64,000 nucleotides of DNA from Rhizobium sp. Leaf306 (GTDB lineage Bacteria; Pseudomonadota; Alphaproteobacteria; Rhizobiales; Rhizobiaceae): assembly GCF_001423425.1 (NCBI RefSeq), contig NZ_LMNX01000001.1, positions 826,970 to 890,969 of the forward strand, given 5' to 3'. Shown here in pieces: positions 47,295 through 56,296 of the stretch. The notes below the pieces were generated by a model. The model worked only from the letters and a program-made list of their open reading frames with translations, did no database searches and was not told the DNA's origin. The first letter of the stretch is position 1. Each line of letters begins with the position of its first letter. The position numbers and the translations under genes were made by a program.

Positions 47295-48390
47295 GCACCA
47301 GTTGACCATGCTCTGGCATGAAGCCGGAAACTCGCACTACCATGACCGATTTGTCGAGCTTTCGAAGGTCGCCAATCTCACGGTCATGGGGCCAAAAACC
47401 TTTCAAGGCACAACGTTCGACCCTGAGAAATTCCACTTTCCGGTGAAGCTGTTTAATTCCGTCTTGTCGTCGCACTGGCTGACATTCATCCCGAGCACCA
47501 TCGCTTTCTACCGGGAAGCGCGACGGGCGGACATTCTCTACGTTCATGAGGAACCGCACTCGCTTGTCGCGTTCCTAAGCGCCACCCTGCGTCTCGGGCG
47601 GCCGATGTACATCGAAAGCTCGGCCATCAATCTCAAGGGAAACCTCTTCGGATGGAATGTCCTCGAGCGGTTCGTCTATAAAACAGCGACCAAAATCATT
47701 CCCAAGAACCATGAGGTCGCCGATGTCCTTCACAGACGGGGGGCTCCCCGGAGCAAGATCTCAAGCCCCATCGGTAACGGCGTTTCAAAGTCGTCGTTTT
47801 CGATCGTCGATAAGTCGGCGGCACGTTCTGCGCTTGCGCAAAAGTATCCGCAGGTCTCCGATGCATTCAAGAAGGGCGGTCTCGTTCTCGGCTATGCCGG
47901 GCGGATCTGGCAGCCGAAAGGGTTAGAGATCCTGGCGCAGCTTGCACAGGAACTCCCGGTCGCGATCCTCGCCTGCGGGCCGGTCGCAGATGATTATCTG
48001 GTCGATACACTCGTTGCGGCGGGGGTAACGGTTCTTCCCAGTCTTCAGAAGGATGATCTGCGGACATTTTACAGCGCGCTCGATCTCTTCATTCTGCCGA
48101 GCCTCTCGACGAAGAACTGGCGGGAACAGTTCGGCCGTGTCTGCATCGAGGCAATCTATTGCGGGACGCCGGCTGTCGGTTCGCATGTGGGCGGCATTCC
48201 GATGGTGATCGGCGCCAGCCAGACCTTCGAGGCAGGCAATATCGAGCAGGCCAAGGCACTGCTGACCAAACTTTCAGACGAGGCGGAGCGGGCGGAAATC
48301 CTGCGGTGGCAGACCGCCCATGTCGATGAGAATTTTTCCTGGAAAGCGATTGCAGAGCAAGTTTTAGCCGTCACACACTTAAAGAGATAA
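47287..48390 (+). CDS. Glycosyltransferase family 4 (second)
   Basis: 367 residues from the ATG at 47287, inside the end of the previous gene. The GT-B protein has A-G-R-I-W-Q-P-K-G-L-E-I-L in the C-terminal half and the donor-site block F-G-R-V-C-I-E-A-I-Y-C-G-T-P-A-V-G-S. A hydrophobic patch (V-A-F-L-S-A-T-L) may contact the membrane. Probably adds a further sugar in the repeat unit. Confidence 0.9.
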   Translation: MPEHQLTMLWHEAGNSHYHDRFVELSKVANLTVMGPKTFQGTTFDPEKFHFPVKLFNSVLSSHWLTFIPSTIAFYREARRADILYVHEEPHSLVAFLSATLRLGRPMYIESSAINLKGNLFGWNVLERFVYKTATKIIPKNHEVADVLHRRGAPRSKISSPIGNGVSKSSFSIVDKSAARSALAQKYPQVSDAFKKGGLVLGYAGRIWQPKGLEILAQLAQELPVAILACGPVADDYLVDTLVAAGVTVLPSLQKDDLRTFYSALDLFILPSLSTKNWREQFGRVCIEAIYCGTPAVGSHVGGIPMVIGASQTFEAGNIEQAKALLTKLSDEAERAEILRWQTAHVDENFSWKAIAEQVLAVTHLKR

Positions 48391-48395
48391 ATGCA

Positions 48396-49175
48396 ATGAC
48401 CGAAGACCGACTTGGGTCCAGAGATAAAATATTCGGTTTATCCTTTTACGAATATTCCGACGACGCTCTCGTAGAACAGGCTCTTTCTCCCCTTTCCGAG
48501 ACGGACGGGGTAAAACTGGTCGTCACTGCGAATACGGATCACGTCTCCAACCTGTACAAAAATGCTGAATTCAGACGTGCTTACGACAGTGCGTGGTCAG
48601 TCACGATCGATGGCATGCCCGTCTTTCTCTATGCGAAACTGTGCGGCGCGGCCGTCAAGCAGCGGATACCAGGCGCCGATCTCTTTCCCAAGCTGCTCGA
48701 TGCCCTGACAGACACGAACCATCGGCCGTTCTTCGTCTGCTCGAGCCAGGCGACGGCGGACGGGCTGGCAGTCCAGATGACGGCACGTGGCTTCCCGGAG
48801 GCCGGCTTCGGCTACGCGATACCGCCGTTTGGTTTTGAAAAACAACCCTCTCATACGCGCGACCTGCTGAGCGCGATCCGCGACAACCGCACAACGCATC
48901 TGTTCATGGGTATCGGCGCGCCCAAATCCGAAATTTGGGTGAACCAGAACAGATCCGCGCTTGGGCACCTTTACGCCTTCTGCTTCGGCGCGGCTCTCGA
49001 ATTCACAGCCGGCACCAAGACTCGAGCGCCAAAGGTTTTCCGTCTGGTTGGAATGGAATGGTTCTGGCGAGTGGCCACCGAGCCCCGTCGCTTGTTCAAA
49101 CGGTACTTCATCAGTTCCTGGGGCTTTTTCTCAGCCGTTGTCGCCGATCTGAACCAATCCAGAATAAGCTCGTAG
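48396..49175 (+). CDS. WecG/TagA/CpsF family glycosyltransferase (GT26)
   Basis: 259 residues. GT26 signature blocks are visible: V-V-T-A-N-T-D-H-V (N-terminal), the catalytic I-D-G-M-P-V, the R-I-P-G-A-D-L-F, M-G-I-G-A-P-K-S-E and the C-terminal R-A-P-K-V-F-R-L-V-G-M-E-W-F-W-R. Family members add the second sugar (for example N-acetylmannosamine) to an undecaprenyl-linked sugar. No initiating transferase is encoded here, so its substrate must come from elsewhere in the genome. It follows the previous stop by 5 bp. Confidence 0.93.
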   Translation: MTEDRLGSRDKIFGLSFYEYSDDALVEQALSPLSETDGVKLVVTANTDHVSNLYKNAEFRRAYDSAWSVTIDGMPVFLYAKLCGAAVKQRIPGADLFPKLLDALTDTNHRPFFVCSSQATADGLAVQMTARGFPEAGFGYAIPPFGFEKQPSHTRDLLSAIRDNRTTHLFMGIGAPKSEIWVNQNRSALGHLYAFCFGAALEFTAGTKTRAPKVFRLVGMEWFWRVATEPRRLFKRYFISSWGFFSAVVADLNQSRISS

Positions 49176-49183
49176 GTGGCCCG

Positions 49184-50107
49184 ATGTACGATGTGTCCGT
49201 GATCATTCCAGTCGTATCGAAAAGCAGTCGTCTGGCGCGCACGCGCGAAGTGGTGCGGCGATTGCAGGAGCAGAGGGCGATCGCGCTTGAAATCATCATC
49301 GTGATGCAGGGGTTCGACGAGACCGAAACGATCGGCATCGACGGTGTGAAAACCATATTCTCGCGCGTGTTCAGCTCGTCGCATTCCCGAAATGTCGGCG
49401 CCTGTCACGCGACGGCCGATCTCATCTCGTTTCTGGATGACGACACATTTCCGGCCGCGAGCGATTTCTACCGCAGGGTGAAAACCATTCTCGATGTCGG
49501 CGCGGTCGATTTCGTCACCTGCAACATCGTCTCGAACGGCAAGCGGCTGGCTGCAAGCCGGATCGAAAGCGATGTCCAAATCAACAGGCAAACCATCATC
49601 GGCAACATGTGGGAACCGGGGCTGACGCTTCGCCGCAAGACGTTTTTAAAATTCCAGTTCGATGCCACTTTGGGTATCGGCACCATTCATGGATCGGGAG
49701 AGGGCTTCGATCTCGGGGCACGTTTGGTCGACGCCGGCCTGAAGGGCAAGCGGTTGGCCGGTCTGGAAATCGACCATCCGCCTTTGCCGTTGAACTCCGA
49801 ATTCGATGTCCAGCGCACGTTCTACTACTCGCTTGGCAACGGCAGCTCCCTGGTCGCCAGAGGGTTCCACAAGGCCTATGCAAAGCAACTCTTCAAGCAG
49901 GTCGCAAAGACGGTGCTCTATCCATGTCTCAACAGGTGGAGCGAGGCGAAGCTTGCTCTGCTGCGGCTTGCCTGCCTGCTGATCGGGCCGGCGATCCCGC
50001 GCGGCGTTCCGAAGATCATTCCAAACCAGTTGGCGAAGGACCTGATCGACGGTGAAATCGACCCGTTCCCTAAGGTGGAACCTCGGATCGACCGGGCCAC
50101 AGCCTAG
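49184..50107 (+). CDS. Glycosyltransferase family 2
   Basis: 307 residues from the ATG at 49184 (AGGTGG element upstream). GT-A fold: the N-terminal V-S-V-I-I-P-V-V, R-N-V-G-A-C-H-A and D-D-D-T-F-P-A metal-binding block, followed by a G-S-G-E-G-F-D-L-G acceptor-site-like block. The C-terminal 60 residues carry a hydrophobic helix (A-K-L-A-L-L-R-L-A-C-L-L-I). It likely extends the lipid-linked repeat made by the preceding transferases. Confidence 0.88.
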   Translation: MYDVSVIIPVVSKSSRLARTREVVRRLQEQRAIALEIIIVMQGFDETETIGIDGVKTIFSRVFSSSHSRNVGACHATADLISFLDDDTFPAASDFYRRVKTILDVGAVDFVTCNIVSNGKRLAASRIESDVQINRQTIIGNMWEPGLTLRRKTFLKFQFDATLGIGTIHGSGEGFDLGARLVDAGLKGKRLAGLEIDHPPLPLNSEFDVQRTFYYSLGNGSSLVARGFHKAYAKQLFKQVAKTVLYPCLNRWSEAKLALLRLACLLIGPAIPRGVPKIIPNQLAKDLIDGEIDPFPKVEPRIDRATA

Positions 50108-50150
50108 ACCATTCGCATGACGCGACCGAAATATCACCGATCGGGTTCAC

Positions 50151-51608
50151 ATGTCCTATTTGAAACTGGCAATCAAGGGTACGAGCTGGTCGCTTGCGCA
50201 GGTGCTCGTCGAGCGGCTGACGCAGACCGTGGTGTTTCTGATTGCGGCAGCCTTGCTCGGACCGCATGAGTTTGGTGTCGCAGCGCTTTCAACCGCGCCG
50301 GCCGTGATCATCGCGTCCACCCTGCAGTCCGGAAGCCAGGTGGTGATACAGCGGCGATTGCTCGACGATGACTTCGTCAATTCGGTCTTCGGTCTCTTCC
50401 TTCTGCTTGGCCTTTGCGGCTCGGCGCTACTGTTGATAGCGAGCGCCCTTCTCCGCCACCTGGAAACCTTCTCCGGCCTCAATGCCATGGTTGCCGTGAC
50501 GTCGATCGCTCCCCTTGTCGCAGCGCTGGCGGTCGTGCCGGAAGGGCTGCTTGCGCGCGATTTTGCCTACAAGGTACTGGCGGTCCGAAAGTCGGCCGGG
50601 TTGCTTGTTGGTGGGGTTGTCTGCTGCGCGCTTGCGTTTTCGGGGTTCGGCGCCTGGAGCATCGTTGCAGTCGTCGTGATAACGCCGATCGTTGCGGCGA
50701 TGGTCAGTGTTGTGGCGGCTCGCTGGAAGCCAACGGCCATGCCGACGCTGATCTCGATGCGGTCGACGCTGAATTTCTCGTTCGCCGTAATCGGAATGTC
50801 GGCAGTCACGCAGATCAACGTGCGCTCTGCCGATGTGGTGGTCGGTTTGGTCGCGACACCGACAGCGACGGGTGTTTTTCGGCTATCACGCACGGTGCTT
50901 GATCTCGCATCAAGCCTGTTTCTCAATCCGATCAACAACATCCTGCTGCCAATCTTTTCGAGGATGGGTGAGGATCGTGACCGGATGATAAGCACGATGT
51001 GGCGGTCATGCGCGGTAACAGGCCTTGTTGCCGCGATACCCTTTGTCGCTTCCGCGTTTTCAGCGCCCTATGTCGCATTTATGTTTTTTGGAGACAGGTG
51101 GCCACAACTGCCCGAAACGATAACACTGATGCTGGTGGCGCTACCGTTCATTGCGGTTGTCGTGCCAGTGCAAACCTTCCTGGTTGCAACAGGACACCCA
51201 AGCTTGGCATTCCTGAACAATGTTTACCAGGCACTTGCTGATGTCGCGATGATTGCAGTCGGAGCATATTTCGGGATTTTTTGGGCAGCAGCGATGTTCA
51301 GCCTGAGATTCTCTCTGACAGCGTTGTTTATTCTCCTGGCCGTGCAGAAACGATTCAGTGAGATCAACGCGTTTGATGGGATCAAAACAACATTTCCGGC
51401 GCTTGTCGCGATTGCGATCGTATCAACCCTGACCGGGTTTCTATGGCTATGGCAGCTCGATCTCAAACACTTATCAGTCGCTGTATCATTTAGCGTTACG
51501 GCCTCTCTGGCATACGCATTGATATGCGCGTTCGTATTTCACGATCGTATCCGGCCAGTTTTTGAGATCTGGAAGGCGCGGCGCGTTCGTGCGCCGACTG
51601 CTGCCTGA
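50151..51608 (+). CDS. Wzx-type polysaccharide flippase
   Basis: 485 residues with about 12-14 hydrophobic segments. The N-terminal pattern L-K-L-A-I-K-G-T-S-W-S, then A-A-L-L-G-P-H-E-F-G-V, is that of polysaccharide exporters of the MATE/MVF superfamily. It should flip lipid-linked repeat units to the periplasm. It is the last gene of the operon; no polymerase, chain-length regulator or outer-membrane exporter follows. Base composition drops toward the 3' end compared with the start of the operon. Confidence 0.9.
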   Translation: MSYLKLAIKGTSWSLAQVLVERLTQTVVFLIAAALLGPHEFGVAALSTAPAVIIASTLQSGSQVVIQRRLLDDDFVNSVFGLFLLLGLCGSALLLIASALLRHLETFSGLNAMVAVTSIAPLVAALAVVPEGLLARDFAYKVLAVRKSAGLLVGGVVCCALAFSGFGAWSIVAVVVITPIVAAMVSVVAARWKPTAMPTLISMRSTLNFSFAVIGMSAVTQINVRSADVVVGLVATPTATGVFRLSRTVLDLASSLFLNPINNILLPIFSRMGEDRDRMISTMWRSCAVTGLVAAIPFVASAFSAPYVAFMFFGDRWPQLPETITLMLVALPFIAVVVPVQTFLVATGHPSLAFLNNVYQALADVAMIAVGAYFGIFWAAAMFSLRFSLTALFILLAVQKRFSEINAFDGIKTTFPALVAIAIVSTLTGFLWLWQLDLKHLSVAVSFSVTASLAYALICAFVFHDRIRPVFEIWKARRVRAPTAA

Positions 51609-51755
51609 TCTAAAGCCCGGCTGTCTCGCAGGCTGGCCTTCGTCTCGAGGTCCTGGGGAAGGTTGGTGGTCTGATACGGTATCATCGTAACCGTCGGGGC
51701 GTCCGACCTGATCGATCAGGACATCGCGCCGGTGGCTGACGAGTGCGACCCTAGT

Positions 51756-52376
51756 TTACCATTGGTTAGCAACAAAGGTCGGGCGGTCGTCGGATGGCCC
51801 GATCTTGACCCAGATCCTAGGGCTGTTCTGCGATTGCATCATGATCCAGGTCAGGTCAGTCTTCTTCCACGGCTTGATTTCAGAGAACCGGTTGTCCAGC
51901 ACCAGGTCGCCGGCGGATGTCTTTGCAACCAGCACCGCATGTCCCTCTCCGGACCGCGTTCTTGCCACAGCCATTCTCAGCGATCCGGAAGGCCAGCCTA
52001 GGGAGATGAGGTGTTTGCGCTTCGTGAGCGCGTAATCTTCGCAATCGCCTGACGCCACATCAATGCTCCACTCGTCGGAGCCGTCGGCATCATTGACGGG
52101 ACGGACGGTGCGATTGATGCCTGAATTCACCGAAAGCAGTTGCGCCTTGCGATCATCAGTCAGTTCGACGATGCCGTCGCCGCCGGTATCGGCGCACTGC
52201 TCCTGATTGCTACGGCAGAATTTCGCAAAAGCGTAAGGTGCAAGCGCAAAACCACTTTCCTGGATGCGCTGCATTGAGCCTCTCACATCCCGCAGAATGC
52301 CGGCAGGGCCAGCCGCCATCGTTACCGATGGAACTGCGAAAAACGCCAGAGTCATGACTATCGAATGCAGTTTCAT
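51756..52376 (-). CDS. BTLCP-type (LapG-like) transglutaminase-fold cysteine protease
   Basis: 206 residues with a signal peptide (cleavage near T-M-A-A). The catalytic triad of the bacterial transglutaminase-like cysteine peptidases is present: Cys112 in S-G-D-C-E-D-Y-A-L, His146 in G-E-G-H-A-V-L, and Asp161 in L-D-N-R. This family includes LapG, the periplasmic protease that releases RTX adhesins from the cell surface under c-di-GMP control. No LapD-type partner is visible in the window. Its position two genes from an RTX protein is suggestive, not proof. Confidence 0.85.
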   Translation of the reverse strand: MKLHSIVMTLAFFAVPSVTMAAGPAGILRDVRGSMQRIQESGFALAPYAFAKFCRSNQEQCADTGGDGIVELTDDRKAQLLSVNSGINRTVRPVNDADGSDEWSIDVASGDCEDYALTKRKHLISLGWPSGSLRMAVARTRSGEGHAVLVAKTSAGDLVLDNRFSEIKPWKKTDLTWIMMQSQNSPRIWVKIGPSDDRPTFVANQW

Positions 52377-52746
52377 GGCACGTCTCCATGTGGAATGGAG
52401 AGAAATTTACCTGCATTCGTTGTATATCACGTTTTGAGAAAGTGTAAGATTTTAATCGTCGTGCAGGTTAAGTTTTTCTGTTTAAGAACTACTGCAAATA
52501 TAGATTTGCTGATGGTTCAAGGAACTGCTGCCATCAGGGCAATAAAAAAGGCCGGAGCGAATACACGCACCGACCTCCCTGCATTGCTCTCAGCCACTGC
52601 GCCAGTACATCCGTGGTCGCCGACGAAAACAATGTTGTAGTCAACATATGGTAGCTCGATCCAGATATTCAACAGGAAATCGGGATCAAAAATAGGGGCA
52701 GCGGCTCAATGCGCTGCCCCTCATCACCTCAAAAGGCTAGACGCCC
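52377..52746. other. Intergenic region between the protease and BA14K genes
   Basis: 370 bp; both neighbours read leftward. It holds the promoter of the protease gene on the left and the BA14K terminator on the right (52686-52720). A possible 91-codon open frame on + (52365-52640) has no supporting signals. Nothing else was recognised. Confidence 0.5.
52686..52720 (-). terminator. Intrinsic terminator of the BA14K gene
   Basis: A perfect 9-bp stem GGGGCAGCG/CGCTGCCCC with an 8-base loop, followed on the leftward strand by TATTTTT. It lies 27 bp after the BA14K stop. Confidence 0.88.
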
Positions 52747-53181
52747 TCAGTAAGGCGAGTTGCACTGTGCGCGAACGCCGGCACGTGGCACGTAGCTGTT
52801 ATCCGATGCACGGTAGCTACGGTAGCGGTCGGCACACCACTGGACGTGAGCACGGGTACCTGCGCGGGCCGGGCGACTTGTCACGGCACCGCCGATGATT
52901 GCGCCAGCGCCGAATGCTGCGAGGGGATACCAGAAACCATCGGAATGGCGGCGATAGCCCGGACGGCGATCACGGTATCCACGGTGGCCCTGGTGCCACC
53001 CGCGACGATCACGCATTTCCCGGCGTTCGCGCATGTCACGACGATACTGGACATGTTCGACATCGGATACCTGAGGCGACTTCACCATCGGCAGGGGTGC
53101 CGCAGTCGCCGGGACAAGCGAGGTGAGGCCCAGTGCCACCGCAAGCGACGACGCGGTCAGAAACTTCGTAACAATATGCAT
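52747..53181 (-). CDS. BA14K family protein
   Basis: 144 residues from the ATG at 53181 (GGAG element upstream). It has a signal peptide (cleavage near A-T-A-A), an Arg/Gly/His/Tyr-rich middle, a hydrophobic glycine-rich segment (A-A-F-G-A-G-A-I-I-G-G-A) and the C-terminal BA14K motif W-C-A-D-R-Y-R-S-Y-R with two conserved Cys. The family was named for a Brucella immunoreactive 14-kDa protein; lectin-like activity has been proposed. Likely a small envelope protein. Confidence 0.9.
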   Translation of the reverse strand: MHIVTKFLTASSLAVALGLTSLVPATAAPLPMVKSPQVSDVEHVQYRRDMRERREMRDRRGWHQGHRGYRDRRPGYRRHSDGFWYPLAAFGAGAIIGGAVTSRPARAGTRAHVQWCADRYRSYRASDNSYVPRAGVRAQCNSPY

Positions 53182-53378
53182 ATTAGTTCTCCGTGTTATG
53201 GAGAGACAACACATTGACGCAACAGGGAGTTCCCTCATCACGCGAGAGTGAGGCCCGCGTTACAGGTGTTCCCAACCTTGAGCGATCGCGACAACGGGAA
53301 CAGCGGCCAATACATCGTTTAAATCTTAAATAAGCATTCTCCGCTATTTCTGATTGTTCAGAGCGTGCGGAGCATCCC

Positions 53379-54467
53379 ATGGGCTTTTACGGCAACCCCT
53401 TCGGCTACGAGTATCAGTTCCCAAACAGGCTTACGCCGTCCCTCGACAAGGACGTCGTCAGCGTGGTTGACACCACCGCGGTTGCCGCGCTTACCGTCAA
53501 TACAAAGTCGCTGTTCCAGCTGAAACTGCAGGACAACTCGATCCGCTTCGAGTTTACCCAGTATGCCTTGTGGACCTCTGGTTACAAGCCGACTTCAAGC
53601 GATACCGCCAGCGCTGTGCACTTCAACGGGCCGGTGTTTACCGATATCAACAACAACCTGTCTCCGATCGTCGGCGTCTCGATCAAGAGCAATATTGCCG
53701 GCCTCGACAGCCGGGACGTTTCGTTCGACTACAACAAGATTGCGATCGACTTTACCGGCATCAAGGCGGGTCCGACGTCGTACATCACAGTGTCCGTGAC
53801 CTTCAATGAACCCAAGATCGGGGGTGACGGCAACGACGTGCTGAACGGATCGCGTTACGCAGACATCATGTCCGGCGGCAAGGGCGACGACAAGCTGATG
53901 AGCAGCGCCGGCGCCGACAAGATGGACGGTGGTGCCGGAACCGATACCGTTTCCTACGCCAATGGCACAACCGCAGTGGTTGCCAGCCTCGCCGCGCCGG
54001 AGGGCAATACGAACAATGCCAAGGGCGATACCTATACGTCGATCGAAAACCTCATCGGGTCGCAATACCGCGATGTGCTGACGGGCGACCAGGGCGCGAA
54101 CGTCCTTTCCGGCGGCCTTTCGAACGATCGCCTGACAGGCGGCGAAGGCGCGGACAGTTTCGTGTTCGACACGCGACTGAACAAGAAGGGCAATGTGGAT
54201 ACGATCACGGATTTCTCCGTCGCGGATGACACGATCTGGCTCGACACGGATATATTCACAAAGGCCGGCACGGTTGGGGATCTCGCATCGGATGCATTCC
54301 ATAGCGGCACCGCGGCCAGCGACGCATCCGACCGGATCATCTACGACAAGGCGGCCGGTCGTCTCTACTACGACGCCGATGGAACCGGGAAATACGGGCA
54401 GATGCTGTTTGCCATCGTCGACAAGGGCCTCAACATCACCGCAGCAGACTTCGACATCATCGCCTGA
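53379..54467 (+). CDS. RTX (calcium-binding repeat) secreted protein
   Basis: 362 residues. No N-terminal signal peptide, as expected for type I secretion. The first 145 residues form an unrecognised beta-rich domain. Two blocks of glycine-rich nonapeptides follow: five near residues 146-190 (G-G-D-G-N-D-V-L-N and variants) and four near 227-262, which bind calcium once outside. The C-terminal 95 residues, rich in Asp, Phe and Ile and ending D-F-D-I-I-A, have the look of a type I secretion signal. No type I transporter is encoded next to it. It could be a small adhesin or matrix protein. Confidence 0.88.
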   Translation: MGFYGNPFGYEYQFPNRLTPSLDKDVVSVVDTTAVAALTVNTKSLFQLKLQDNSIRFEFTQYALWTSGYKPTSSDTASAVHFNGPVFTDINNNLSPIVGVSIKSNIAGLDSRDVSFDYNKIAIDFTGIKAGPTSYITVSVTFNEPKIGGDGNDVLNGSRYADIMSGGKGDDKLMSSAGADKMDGGAGTDTVSYANGTTAVVASLAAPEGNTNNAKGDTYTSIENLIGSQYRDVLTGDQGANVLSGGLSNDRLTGGEGADSFVFDTRLNKKGNVDTITDFSVADDTIWLDTDIFTKAGTVGDLASDAFHSGTAASDASDRIIYDKAAGRLYYDADGTGKYGQMLFAIVDKGLNITAADFDIIA

Positions 54468-54488
54468 CCGTATCCGGCACGAGGGTGC

Positions 54489-56294
54489 TTACGCCGCCTG
54501 CTGGACGAAATGGCCCGGCGAGACCTCGAGATAGGTGCGCTTCGGCGCCACGTAATCGAGCGGCCTCACGGGGCTCTTAATCTCTTCGGACAGTGGCGGC
54601 GGCGTCTCACCGCGGCGTGAGGGGTCGGGAACCGGCACGGCCGAGATCAGCCGGCGGGTATAGGCGTGCTGCGGATTGTCGAAAATCGCCGCACGCGGCC
54701 CGATCTCCACGATCTCTCCAAGGAACATGACAGCGACCCGGTGGCTCATGCGCTCCACGACCGCCATGTCGTGGGAGATGAACAGATAGGCCAGACCGTG
54801 CTTTTCCTGAAGCTCGAGCAGCAGGTTGGAGACCTGCGCCTTGACCGTGACGTCGAGGGCCGAGACGGCTTCGTCGGCGACGATGAATTTCGGCTCCAGT
54901 GCCAGAGCACGCGCGATCGAGATGCGCTGGCGCTGACCGCCGGAAAACTCATGCGGATGGCGATCGGCCATTGCCGCCGAAAGCCCGACCTGTTCCAGCA
55001 GTTCTGAAACCCGCGCCTTTGCCTCGCGCTTGCCCATCATTTTATGCGCAAGGATAGGTTCGGCAATGGCCGAACCGACGGTGATGCGCGGATTGAGCGA
55101 GGCAAACGGATCCTGAAAGATCATCTGCGAATTGCGACGCATGGTGCGCAGATCGCGCGTGCCGGCCTTTGTCACATCCTGGCCGTCGATGACGATCGAG
55201 CCGGCGGATGGATTGAGCAGACGAATGATTGCGCGTCCGGTCGTCGACTTGCCGCAACCGGATTCACCGACCAGCGACAGTGTTTCACCGGAGCGCAGAT
55301 CGAAGGATACGTCTTCCACGGCATGGACGCGACCATTGGGCAGGTCGAAACGGACCGCAAGATTCTCGACCTTGAGGATTGGTGCGACGGACTGGGAAAC
55401 CGGTTTCATTTCGCGGCCGTCGGTCGCCACGCCCGTCGCAGGATCGACTTCGGGAAAACGCTTGGGCGCCAGGCACGCGCCCATCGCGCCGAGGCGCGGG
55501 ATCGAGGCGAGCAGCGACTTCGTGTAGATCGCCTTCGGGCTTGCAAAGATCTCGGTGGTCGGACCGGTCTCGATCATGTCGCCGCGGAACATCACGACGG
55601 TGCGGTCGGCGATCTCGGCCACCACGCCCATGTCGTGGGTGATGAACAGCACACCCATGTTTTCCTCGCGCTGCAACTCGCGCAGCAGGTGGAGGATCTC
55701 GGCCTGGATCGTCACATCGAGTGCCGTCGTCGGTTCGTCGGCGATCAGCAGTTTCGGACGGCAGGCAAGCGCCATGGCAATCATCACGCGCTGGCGCATG
55801 CCGCCGGAGAACTTGTGCGGATATTCGTGCAGCCGTGCCTTGGCGGCCGGGATGCGCACCCGTTCCATCAGCCGCACGGTTTCGGCCTCAGCTTGGCTCC
55901 ACGACAGGCCGCGATGCAGGACCAGCGCTTCGGCAATCTGGTTGCCGATGGTGAAGACCGGGTTGAGCGAGGTCATCGGCTCCTGGAAGATCATGCCGAT
56001 CGATCCACCGCGGACTTTGCGCATTTCGGATTCGCTTGCGGCCAGCAGGTCCTTACCGTCGAGCAGGATTCGGCCCTCTGTGCGTGAGCGTCCGGGCGGC
56101 AGGAGCCGCATGGTGGAGAGCGCCGTGACGCTTTTGCCAGACCCGCTTTCGCCAACGATCGCCACCGTCTCGCCGGCATCGACGGACAGGCTGATGCTGC
56201 GGATGACGGCCTTCCAGCCTTCCGGCGTCTTGAAGGAGGTCGTCAGGTTTTCGACTGACAGAACCGGCCGGGTCGTTTTCACTGTGTCGGTCAT
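54489..56294 (-). CDS. Dipeptide/oligopeptide ABC transporter, fused double ATP-binding protein
   Basis: 601 residues from the ATG at 56294. It carries two complete ATPase domains (DppD- and DppF-like) in one chain. First: Walker A G-E-S-G-S-G-K-S, signature F-S-G-G-M-R-Q-R, Walker B L-L-I-A-D-E-P. Second: G-E-S-G-C-G-K-S, F-S-G-G-Q-R-Q-R, F-I-V-A-D-E-A. The fusion is common in rhizobial peptide transporters. It powers uptake by the permeases encoded just upstream; 2 bp separate it from the DppC-like gene. Confidence 0.94.
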   Translation of the reverse strand: MTDTVKTTRPVLSVENLTTSFKTPEGWKAVIRSISLSVDAGETVAIVGESGSGKSVTALSTMRLLPPGRSRTEGRILLDGKDLLAASESEMRKVRGGSIGMIFQEPMTSLNPVFTIGNQIAEALVLHRGLSWSQAEAETVRLMERVRIPAAKARLHEYPHKFSGGMRQRVMIAMALACRPKLLIADEPTTALDVTIQAEILHLLRELQREENMGVLFITHDMGVVAEIADRTVVMFRGDMIETGPTTEIFASPKAIYTKSLLASIPRLGAMGACLAPKRFPEVDPATGVATDGREMKPVSQSVAPILKVENLAVRFDLPNGRVHAVEDVSFDLRSGETLSLVGESGCGKSTTGRAIIRLLNPSAGSIVIDGQDVTKAGTRDLRTMRRNSQMIFQDPFASLNPRITVGSAIAEPILAHKMMGKREAKARVSELLEQVGLSAAMADRHPHEFSGGQRQRISIARALALEPKFIVADEAVSALDVTVKAQVSNLLLELQEKHGLAYLFISHDMAVVERMSHRVAVMFLGEIVEIGPRAAIFDNPQHAYTRRLISAVPVPDPSRRGETPPPLSEEIKSPVRPLDYVAPKRTYLEVSPGHFVQQAA

Positions 56295-56296
56295 GA

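Noticed and set aside
52365..52640. 91-codon open frame on + in the gap before the BA14K gene
   Set aside because: Starts inside the protease gene antisense, has no ribosome-binding site and no family pattern.
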